From assembly GCF_023148685.1 (NCBI RefSeq), contig NZ_JAHXNL010000003.1:164379-228378 (forward strand): DNA of 64,000 nucleotides, given 5' to 3'. The notes below the pieces were generated by a model. The model was not told the origin of the DNA. It searched no databases and saw only the letters and a list, made by a program, of their open reading frames with translations. The stretch comes from Georgenia sp. EYE_87. Lineage in GTDB: Bacteria > Actinomycetota > Actinomycetes > Actinomycetales > Actinomycetaceae. The position numbers and the translations under genes were made by a program. Every line of letters begins with the position of its first letter. Within the stretch, counting starts at the first letter, position 1. Below are positions 57,891-64,000 of this stretch, one piece after another.

Positions 57891-58356
57891 CGCTTCCTCC
57901 GTCAGGGATGAATCGGCGCACCGTCTCGGCGACGCACGCCGGCCGGGTGCCGCCGTCGACCCACACGGTCAGGCGGACGACGGCCTGGGTCGCTCCGCCG
58001 GAGCCGGGTTCGGCCGAGACCAGCTCCACGTCGGCGCGGATGCGTGAGCCGACCGGGACCGGGGCCGGAAAGCGGACACGGTCGAGCCCGTAGTTCACGG
58101 CGGCAGTCACGCCCCGCACCTCGTAGACCTGCGCGGCCAGCATCGGCAGCAGCGAGAGCAGGAGGTAGCCGGGCGCCACCGGACCTCCGTAGGGGCCGGA
58201 CGCGGCACGCTCGCGGTCGACGTGGATCCACTGCCGGTCCCCGGTGACGTCGGCGAAGGCGTCGACCATGCCCTGGTCGACGGTCACCCAGCCGCTGAGC
58301 CCGAGGTGCTCTCCGGTGGCCGTCACCAGATCGCCGACGGAGGTGAAGGTCCTCAT
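57883..58356 (-). CDS. MaoC-like (R)-specific enoyl-CoA hydratase
   Basis: A 157-residue hot-dog-fold protein. The hydratase motif ADVTGDRQWIHVDRERA carries the catalytic Asp and His, followed by GPYGGPVAPGYLLLSLLP. It would add water across a trans-2-enoyl-CoA. Start ATG 58356 shares one base with the SDR stop. It, the SDR and the crotonase-fold enzyme can form a short beta-oxidation route. Confidence 0.9.
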   Translation of the reverse strand: MRTFTSVGDLVTATGEHLGLSGWVTVDQGMVDAFADVTGDRQWIHVDRERAASGPYGGPVAPGYLLLSLLPMLAAQVYEVRGVTAAVNYGLDRVRFPAPVPVGSRIRADVELVSAEPGSGGATQAVVRLTVWVDGGTRPACVAETVRRFIPDGGSGA

Positions 58357-59096
58357 CAGATGTGTCGGCCGCCGGAGACCTCGAGCACCGTACCGGTCAT
58401 GTAACTCGACAGGTCGCTCGCCAGGAACACCACGACGCTGGCGACCTCGTCGACCTCCCCGGGCCGGCCCATCGGTATCTCGGCGATCTTTGCCTCCTTC
58501 ACGTGCTCCGGCATGGCGTCGGTCATGGCGGTCCTGATGTACCCGGGCTGGATCGCGTTGACCCGCACGTTCCGGAACGCCACCTCCTTCGAGGCGGCCT
58601 TCGTCAGGCCGACGATCCCCGCCTTCGCGGCTGAGTAGTTGGTCTGGCCCACCATGCCGACCTTGCCGGAGATCGAGGAGACGTTGACGATCGAGCCGCC
58701 GCCGCGCTCCCGCATCCGCGCCGCCGCCGCTCGGGTGCCCAGCCAGCAGCCCCTGAGGTGCACCGCGACGACGTCGTCGAAGTCCTGCTCGGTCATCCTC
58801 CGCATGGTGGCGTCGCGGGTCATGCCGGCGTTGTTGACCATGATGTCGACCGGCCCGAACGCGTCCTCGGCGGCGTCGAGGGCGGCTTCGACGTCGGCCG
58901 CCGCCCGGACGTCGCAGCCGACGGCGCAGGCCACCTCCGCACCGCCGAGCTTCTCGACCGCGGCGGCCGCACCGAGCCTGTTGAGATCCGCCACGACCAC
59001 CGTGGCACCCTCGCGGACGAATGCCTGCGCGATCGCCAGGCCGATGCCCTGGGCGGCGCCCGTGACGACAGCCACCCTGCCCTCCAGCAGTCCCAT
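58356..59096 (-). CDS. Short-chain dehydrogenase (FabG-like)
   Basis: A 246-residue SDR with TGAAQGIG cofactor motif, NNAG and the catalytic Tyr-x3-Lys in YSAAKAG; it ends [12 protein letters not shown]. Members reduce or oxidise 3-oxoacyl/3-hydroxyacyl thioesters. Its ATG lies one base before the livM-type stop, so it is translationally linked to the transporter. It probably oxidises the 3-hydroxyacyl-CoA made by the MaoC enzyme. Confidence 0.92.
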   Translation of the reverse strand: MGLLEGRVAVVTGAAQGIGLAIAQAFVREGATVVVADLNRLGAAAAVEKLGGAEVACAVGCDVRAAADVEAALDAAEDAFGPVDIMVNNAGMTRDATMRRMTEQDFDDVVAVHLRGCWLGTRAAAARMRERGGGSIVNVSSISGKVGMVGQTNYSAAKAGIVGLTKAASKEVAFRNVRVNAIQPGYIRTAMTDAMPEHVKEAKIAEIPMGRPGEVDEVASVVVFLASDLSSYMTGTVLEVSGGRHI

Positions 59097-59097
59097 G

Positions 59098-60129
59098 TCA
59101 GTCCTTCTCCTGGTCGCTCGAGCGGGCCCGCCGGTGCTCGTCGCGGCGGTGGATCCAGTCCCGGGCGGTGCCCCACACGCCCTTGCGGAACAGAAGGATG
59201 ATCAGGACGAACACCGCGCCGGAGATGATCCCGATGCCGTCGAAGCCGGACGAGGCGAGGTAGTCCTCGAGGATGACGATGAGGATGGCTCCGACCACGC
59301 CGCCCCAGAGAGTGCCGATGCCGCCGAGGACGGTGAGCAGCACGATCTTCCCCGAGGTCGTCCAGTTGACCTCCTGGAGCGAGACGAAGCCGTGGCTGAC
59401 GGCGAACAGGCCGCCGGCCAGCCCGGCGAGACCGGCCGAGAGGACGAAGACGATCACCCGATATCTCTCGACGTCGTAACCGAGGGAGCGAGCCCGCGCG
59501 GGATTGTCCCGGGTGGCGACCAGCACCTTCCCGAACGGCGAGTGCACGATCCGCCAGGCGATCCACATGCCGAGGGCGATGACCGGCAGGGCGGCGTAGT
59601 AGAAGTAGAACGGGTCGGTCTCGACGGCACTGATCCCGAAGAAGTGCTTCGGGACCCCCTGCAGACCGTTCTCCCCGCCGGTGACGTCGCGCCACTGGTT
59701 GGTGAGGAAGAAGAGCATCTGGGCGAACGCCAGCGTGACCATCGCGAAGTAGATCCCGGAGCGTCGCACCGACAGGTAGCCGATGGGCAGCGCCAGCAGC
59801 ATGGCGACGACGGCGCCGGCGAGCACCGCCACCGGGAACGGTGCGCCGACACTCAGCGAGATCAGGCCGGTGGCGTACGCGGAGCCGCCCCAGAAGGCCG
59901 CGTGACCGAACGACAGCAGCCCGCCGTAGCCGAGCAGCAGGTCGAGGGCGACCGCGGCCAACGCCCAGCACGCGATGTCGAAGGCGACCGGCGGGTACAC
60001 GAACCACGGCAGAGCCAGGGCCACGACCAGCGCCGAGGCGAGGAACGCCCATCTGCGGCCGTTGCGGCCGGCCCTCATCTGCCGGTGCTCATAGACGGTG
60101 TCGACCTCGAGCTGCGTGTCGGCGGTCAT
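59098..60129 (-). CDS. livM: Branched-chain-type ABC transporter permease (LivM)
   Basis: A 343-residue permease with 8-10 predicted helices: [28 protein letters not shown] and [28 protein letters not shown] are typical LivM landmarks. A ~20-residue polar N-terminus precedes the first helix. ATG 60129 overlaps the livH stop (ATGA). It forms the channel with LivH. Confidence 0.93.
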   Translation of the reverse strand: MTADTQLEVDTVYEHRQMRAGRNGRRWAFLASALVVALALPWFVYPPVAFDIACWALAAVALDLLLGYGGLLSFGHAAFWGGSAYATGLISLSVGAPFPVAVLAGAVVAMLLALPIGYLSVRRSGIYFAMVTLAFAQMLFFLTNQWRDVTGGENGLQGVPKHFFGISAVETDPFYFYYAALPVIALGMWIAWRIVHSPFGKVLVATRDNPARARSLGYDVERYRVIVFVLSAGLAGLAGGLFAVSHGFVSLQEVNWTTSGKIVLLTVLGGIGTLWGGVVGAILIVILEDYLASSGFDGIGIISGAVFVLIILLFRKGVWGTARDWIHRRDEHRRARSSDQEKD

Positions 60130-60995
60130 GAAGCCTCCTCCCTGCCGAACAGGCCCGCGGGCCGCACCAGCACCACGAGGGCCATCAGGACGAAGATCAG
60201 GATCTGGGCGAAGGTGGGGGCGTAGGCCTGCCCGAACGCCTCCACCAGGCCCACGAGGAACCCGGCGACCACGGCTCCGACGATGGAACCCAGGCCGCCG
60301 ATCACGACCACGGCGAAGAGGATGATCGCGAAGCTGGTACCCATGTCCGCGGTGACCGCCCGGAACGGTGCCGCGAGCACCCCGGCGAGACCGGCCAGCG
60401 CAATGCCGAACCCGAACACCGGGGTGACCCACCGGCTGACGTCGATCCCCAGGGCCCGGGTCAGCTCCGACCTCTCGGTGGCGGCACGCACAATCGTCCC
60501 CACGCGGGTGCGGGTCATCACCAGCCACACCGCAAGGCACACCAGGACGGAGAAGGCCAGCACGAACACCTGGTAGATCGGCAGCCGCACGTCGAGCACC
60601 GAGATCTGACCGCGGAGGATCTCCGGCGGGGTGTAGGGCAGTCCCGAGACGCCGTAGCGGCGCTTGACGAGGTCGACCAGCACCAAGGACAGCCCGAACG
60701 TGAGCAAGAAGTTGTACAGCGGGTCGAGGGCGACCAGCCACCTGACCAGCAGCCGCTCCACCACCACGCCGAATAGGAACATCAGGAGCGGGACCACGAG
60801 CAGAGCCAGCCAGAAGCTCAGGCCCACGACGTCGAGCAGCACGGCCGCGGCGACCGCGCCGAGCATGTAGCAGGCACCGTGGGCGAAGTTCACCACGCCG
60901 AGCACTCCGAAGATCACCGCAAGACCCAGGGCCGCCAGGGCGTAGAAGCTGCCCGCGGCCAACCCCTGCACCGCGTACTGCGCGATCGCGTTCAT
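60126..60995 (-). CDS. livH: Branched-chain-type ABC transporter permease (LivH)
   Basis: A 289-residue permease: AIAQYAVQGLAAGSFYALAALGLAVIFGVLGVVNFAHGA at the N-terminus and IILFAVVVIGGLGSIVGAVVAGFLVGLVE in the C-terminal part are LivH hallmarks. GGGAGGG precedes ATG 60995. It follows the binding-protein gene by 40 bases. Confidence 0.93.
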   Translation of the reverse strand: MNAIAQYAVQGLAAGSFYALAALGLAVIFGVLGVVNFAHGACYMLGAVAAAVLLDVVGLSFWLALLVVPLLMFLFGVVVERLLVRWLVALDPLYNFLLTFGLSLVLVDLVKRRYGVSGLPYTPPEILRGQISVLDVRLPIYQVFVLAFSVLVCLAVWLVMTRTRVGTIVRAATERSELTRALGIDVSRWVTPVFGFGIALAGLAGVLAAPFRAVTADMGTSFAIILFAVVVIGGLGSIVGAVVAGFLVGLVEAFGQAYAPTFAQILIFVLMALVVLVRPAGLFGREEAS

Positions 60996-61036
60996 TCGTC
61001 CCTCCCGTGGAAGCTGGCCGCGCCGTCGTCGGTCCG

Positions 61037-62296
61037 TCAGCCGGCCATGTCGCAGCCCGCGGCCTGGGCCTCCTCGACGGTCCGGAACGCCTCCTCGGCG
61101 GGGATGGTCTCGACGATGTCCACGTAGTCCCACTCCTCCGTGACCTCGTCCGCGCCCTTGACCTCGGCCAGGTAGACGTCATGGATGACTCGGTGGTCCT
61201 CGGCGCGGATCTTGCCGTTGCGCAGGAACATGTCGTCGATCTCCTTGCCCTCGAGGTGGCCGACGATGGTGTCGGCGTCGTCGGTGGCCTCGGCCTGCAC
61301 CGCCTCGAGGTACTGGAGGGCCGCGGAATAGTCACCGGCCTGTCCGGAGGAGGGCCGCGCACCGGTCACCTCCTCGAACCGGTCCGCCCACTCGCGGGTC
61401 TCCTCGTCGAGGTTCCAGTACCAGGGCTCGGTGTAGATCACGTTCTCGAACTTGTCGACGCCCAGGGAGTGGATGTCGTAGAGGAACATGAGCCCGACGG
61501 CGAGAGTCGTGTCGCCGTTCTGCAGCCCTGCCTCGTTGTACTGCTTGACCAGGTTCACCAGGTCGCCGCCCGCGTGCATCGTCCCGATGACGTCGGCGTC
61601 GGTGCTCGCGGCCTTCGTCAGGAAGGTGGCGAAGTTGTCGTTCGGGAACGGGGTGGCGATGTGTCCGCTCACGGTGCCCCCGGCGTCCTCGATCGCCTGG
61701 GTGAACGACTTGTCCATGTCCTGGCCGAACGCGTAGTCGGGATAGATGATCTGCCAGTTCTTGCCGCCGTTCCTGGTCACCGTGGTGCCGGTGCCCTTGG
61801 CGAGCATCGCGGTGTCGTAGGACCAGTGGAAGGTGTACTTGTTGCACTGGGCGCCGGTCAGCTCGGTCGTGCCGGCTCCGACGTTGATGAACAGCTTCTT
61901 CTTGCTCTCCGCCTGGGTGGCCACCGCCAGGGCCGCGGACGACGTCGGCACGTCGATGATGACGTCGGCCTGCCGCCGGTCGTAGAGCTCCTGGGCCTGC
62001 GTGTTGGCGACGTCCGGCTTGTTCTGGTGGTCCGCGCTGACCACGGAGATGTCCTCGACGACGGCGTCGTCGCCGTACTTGGCCTTGAAGTCCTCCACCG
62101 CCATCTCGGCGGCCTTGACCGCGTTGGGACCGGCGACGTCCTTGTAGACGCCGGTGGCGTCGTTCAGGACCGCGATGACGACCTTGTCGTCGGTGAACGA
62201 CGCCTCGCCGCTCGCCGGTCCCGCGGCGCCGCAGGCGGTGAGCACCATGGCACCGCCGGCGAGCAGTGCCGGGCCGACCAGGATTTTGCTGTTCAT
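61037..62296 (-). CDS. Branched-chain-type substrate-binding lipoprotein
   Basis: A 419-residue periplasmic-binding-protein-fold lipoprotein. The signal ends VLTACGAAG (Cys at residue 22). Family segments: LNDATGVYKDVAGPNAVKAAEMAVEDF, IIDVPTSSAALAVATQ, and DYAFGQDMDKSFTQAIEDAGG. LivJ/AmiC-like proteins bind amino acids, amides, urea, aromatic acids or alcohols; the ligand cannot be read here but is probably the substrate of the adjacent oxidative genes. AAGGGAG precedes ATG 62296. Confidence 0.92.
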   Translation of the reverse strand: MNSKILVGPALLAGGAMVLTACGAAGPASGEASFTDDKVVIAVLNDATGVYKDVAGPNAVKAAEMAVEDFKAKYGDDAVVEDISVVSADHQNKPDVANTQAQELYDRRQADVIIDVPTSSAALAVATQAESKKKLFINVGAGTTELTGAQCNKYTFHWSYDTAMLAKGTGTTVTRNGGKNWQIIYPDYAFGQDMDKSFTQAIEDAGGTVSGHIATPFPNDNFATFLTKAASTDADVIGTMHAGGDLVNLVKQYNEAGLQNGDTTLAVGLMFLYDIHSLGVDKFENVIYTEPWYWNLDEETREWADRFEEVTGARPSSGQAGDYSAALQYLEAVQAEATDDADTIVGHLEGKEIDDMFLRNGKIRAEDHRVIHDVYLAEVKGADEVTEEWDYVDIVETIPAEEAFRTVEEAQAAGCDMAG

Positions 62297-62376
62297 GGAG
62301 GACTCCCTTATCGCTTCGTGAACTTGTCTGTTGACGTGGTGGGCGCTCGCACGGTTCTGGGTCGGGGTTCGATCGG

Positions 62377-63069
62377 TCACAGTCCGAGATAGGTCAAGAG
62401 CTCTCCCTGGCGGCGGTGGAACTCCTCGGAGCCCAGGCTCTCCACCAGCCTTCCCTCCGCCAGGACGTAGTGACGGTCGGCGACGGTGGCGGCGAACTTC
62501 ACGTTCTGCTCCACGAGCAGGACGGTCCGGCCCTGCGCCTTGACCTTCAGGAGGATCTCCCGGATCTGCTGGACGACGACGGGGGCCAACCCCTCCGTCG
62601 GCTCGTCGAGGAGAAGCAGCCGGGCGCCGGTGCGGAGCACGCGGGCGATGGCGAGCATCTGCTGCTCGCCGCCGGAGAGCGTGGCGCCGCCTGCCCGCCG
62701 GCGGTCGGCCAGCGCGGGAAAGGCGTCGTAGACGCGCGCCAGGGGCCAGGCCTCGTCGGAGACGACGGGGGGCAGCAGGAGGTTCTCCTCCACGGTGAGG
62801 CTGGAGTAGATGCCGCGGTCGTCCTGCACCCACCCCATGCCCAGGCGCGCTCGCCGGTGCGGGGCCTGCTGGGAGATCTCCTCGCCGTCGAGCAGGATGG
62901 AGCCCTCGAGGTGGCGGTGGAGGCCGACAAGGCTGCGGAGCAGCGTGGTCTTGCCGGCGCCGTTGCGGCCGACGAGGGTGACGACCTCACCCTCGCGGAC
63001 CGTCAGGGTGACCCCGTGGAGAGCCTGCGCCTCGCCGTAGTAGGCCCGTAGGTCGCGCACCTCAAGCAT
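62377..63069 (-). CDS. livF: Branched-chain-type ABC ATPase (LivF)
   Basis: A 230-residue ATPase: Walker A GRNGAGKTTLLRSL, Q-loop GWVQDDRGIY, signature LSGGEQQMLAIARVL, Walker B LLLDEPTEGLAPVVV and H-loop VLLVEQNVKF. Length and LSGGEQQM signature match LivF. Overlaps the LivG gene by eight bases. Confidence 0.94.
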   Translation of the reverse strand: MLEVRDLRAYYGEAQALHGVTLTVREGEVVTLVGRNGAGKTTLLRSLVGLHRHLEGSILLDGEEISQQAPHRRARLGMGWVQDDRGIYSSLTVEENLLLPPVVSDEAWPLARVYDAFPALADRRRAGGATLSGGEQQMLAIARVLRTGARLLLLDEPTEGLAPVVVQQIREILLKVKAQGRTVLLVEQNVKFAATVADRHYVLAEGRLVESLGSEEFHRRQGELLTYLGL

Positions 63070-63844
63070 GGCTCTCCACCCCGAGGTAGGCCGCGATCAC
63101 GCGCTCGTCGTTGCGTACCTGCTCGTAGGTGCCATGCGTGAGCACCCGGCCGGCCTGCATGACGGTCACCTGGTGCGCCAGCGACCCGACGACGTGCATG
63201 TTGTGGTCGACGAGCACCACGGTGCGGTCCGCCGAGATCCGACGGACCAGCTCGATCGTGCGGTCCACGTCCTCGAGGCCCATCCCGGCGGTCGGCTCGT
63301 CCAGCAGCATGACGCCGGGGTCGAGCGCCAGCACCAGCGCCATCTCGAGGGCCCGCTTCTGCCCGTAGGACAGCGTCGCGGAGCGGCGGTCAGCCTGCCG
63401 GGCGAGCCCGACCTCCTCGAGCAGCTCGTCGGCGCGCGGCCGGTAGACGCGCATGACACGGTCCGAGCGCCAGAACCGGAGCCCGCCGCTGCCGCGCCGC
63501 CCCTGCAGGGCCAGCTCGACGTGCTCCCGGGGGGTGAGGTTCTCGAAGAGGCTGGTGATCTGGAACGACCGGGCCACCCCCTTGCGTGCGATGCGGTCGG
63601 GCTCCTGCCCGGTGATGTCTTCGCCCGCCACACGGATGGTGCCGGAGGTCGGCCTGATGAATCCGGTCAGCAGGTTGAACAGGGTCGTCTTGCCGGCACC
63701 GTTAGGACCTACCAGCGCGTGTATCTCTCCGCCGGCGACGTCAAGGTCCACATTGTTGACCGCAGTGAATCCGCGAAAGCTCTTGGTGAGCCCCCGCGTC
63801 GAGAGCGCCATCGGTGCGGCGCCGCTGGGCAGTTCTCCGGGCAT
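63062..63844 (-). CDS. livG: Branched-chain-type ABC ATPase (LivG)
   Basis: A 260-residue ATPase with Walker A GPNGAGKTTLFNLL, Walker B VMLLDEPTAGM, and ARSFQITSLFENLT and YEQVRNDERVIAAYLG, all typical of LivG. In place of the usual LSGGQ the signature reads LSYGQKRALEMAL, as in LivG. Start ATG 63844 is chosen; ATG 63811 is an alternative and the longest frame is not supported. First gene of the leftward operon. Confidence 0.92.
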   Translation of the reverse strand: MPGELPSGAAPMALSTRGLTKSFRGFTAVNNVDLDVAGGEIHALVGPNGAGKTTLFNLLTGFIRPTSGTIRVAGEDITGQEPDRIARKGVARSFQITSLFENLTPREHVELALQGRRGSGGLRFWRSDRVMRVYRPRADELLEEVGLARQADRRSATLSYGQKRALEMALVLALDPGVMLLDEPTAGMGLEDVDRTIELVRRISADRTVVLVDHNMHVVGSLAHQVTVMQAGRVLTHGTYEQVRNDERVIAAYLGVESHA

Positions 63845-64000
63845 GTCAGAAACCGTAGGGAGGTGTCGTCGGGCGACCAATGTCCGGGCGGTCATAAAAC
63901 GGCCGTTCGGCATGTGTGACCGTCCACTGCCCGCACAGCGCCGGTGATGTCTCGTCAATTGATGCATTTCTCGCCATGGCATGCGGGACATGCCGGTCGG
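63845..64000. other. Upstream region of the leftward catabolic operon (window end)
   Basis: No gene is seen. It should hold the promoter of the livG-to-crotonase operon. A TCAATTGA palindrome lies at about 63955-63962. I see no convincing -35/-10 pair, and the window ends here. Confidence 0.5.

Overview
The window is about 64 kb of very GC-rich DNA (G/C dominates third codon positions, many GTG and some TTG starts, frequent ATGA/GTGA stop-start overlaps). With the gene content (HspR-type MerR next to hsp20, PPK2, PucR regulators, CmtR-like ArsR, ArsR-ArsC fusion), it points to a chromosome of a high-GC actinobacterium, probably Micrococcales-like; the exact lineage is inference. I found no rRNA, tRNA, transposase, integrase, phage gene or CRISPR array.

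Layout. 0.1-5.7 kb: three leftward genes for secreted peptidoglycan-fragment degradation (serine hydrolase, NamZ, NagZ). 6-10.3 kb: DoxX-like membrane protein, anchored metallophosphoesterase, a macro-like/SIR2 gene split by two frameshifts, and an alpha/beta hydrolase. 10.3-17.1 kb: an arsenic island (ArsN1-like acetyltransferase, flavoprotein monooxygenase, ArsA, ArsD, aquaporin, ArsR-ArsC fusion, ArsC, thioredoxin) with the same 16-bp operator at two promoters and no visible ArsB or Acr3 pump. 17.2-21.1 kb: PspA-like protein with a membrane partner, and a thioredoxin-reductase-like flavoprotein translationally coupled to a membrane protein. 21.4-25.7 kb: RpiR/MurR regulator divergent from a CUT1 sugar ABC transporter. 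25.9-30.3 kb: MFS transporter, beta-hydroxyacid dehydrogenase, MbfA-type iron exporter, GNAT.

30.9-37 kb: a complete ribose operon (lacI-type regulator, rbsA, rbsC, rbsB, rbsK, rbsD) with a readable promoter and a 28-bp palindromic operator. 37-40.3 kb: stress genes (HspR-like, Hsp20, J-domain protein, YtxH-like, PPK2). 40.4-46.2 kb: MFS transporters, a CmtR-like metal sensor with two CDF exporters, and a 16-Cys copper-storage-type protein. 46.3-51.1 kb: metE, metF and map. 51.2-64 kb: a divergent catabolic cluster: rightward CoA-transferase, PucR regulator, zinc alcohol dehydrogenase and aldehyde dehydrogenase; leftward branched-chain-type ABC transporter (ATPases, binding protein, two permeases) followed by SDR, MaoC-like hydratase and enoyl-CoA hydratase/isomerase. 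This looks like uptake and beta-oxidation-like breakdown of an unidentified alcohol or acid.

Intergenic regions are unusually rich in short tandem repeats (15-23 bp units) and hairpins. The most striking are a 90-bp repeat duplicated at 30.4/30.6 kb, a 16-bp x 6 array running into a 22-bp-arm hairpin at 50.1 kb, a perfect 20-bp hairpin after nagZ, and a 22-nt poly-C tract at the extreme left.
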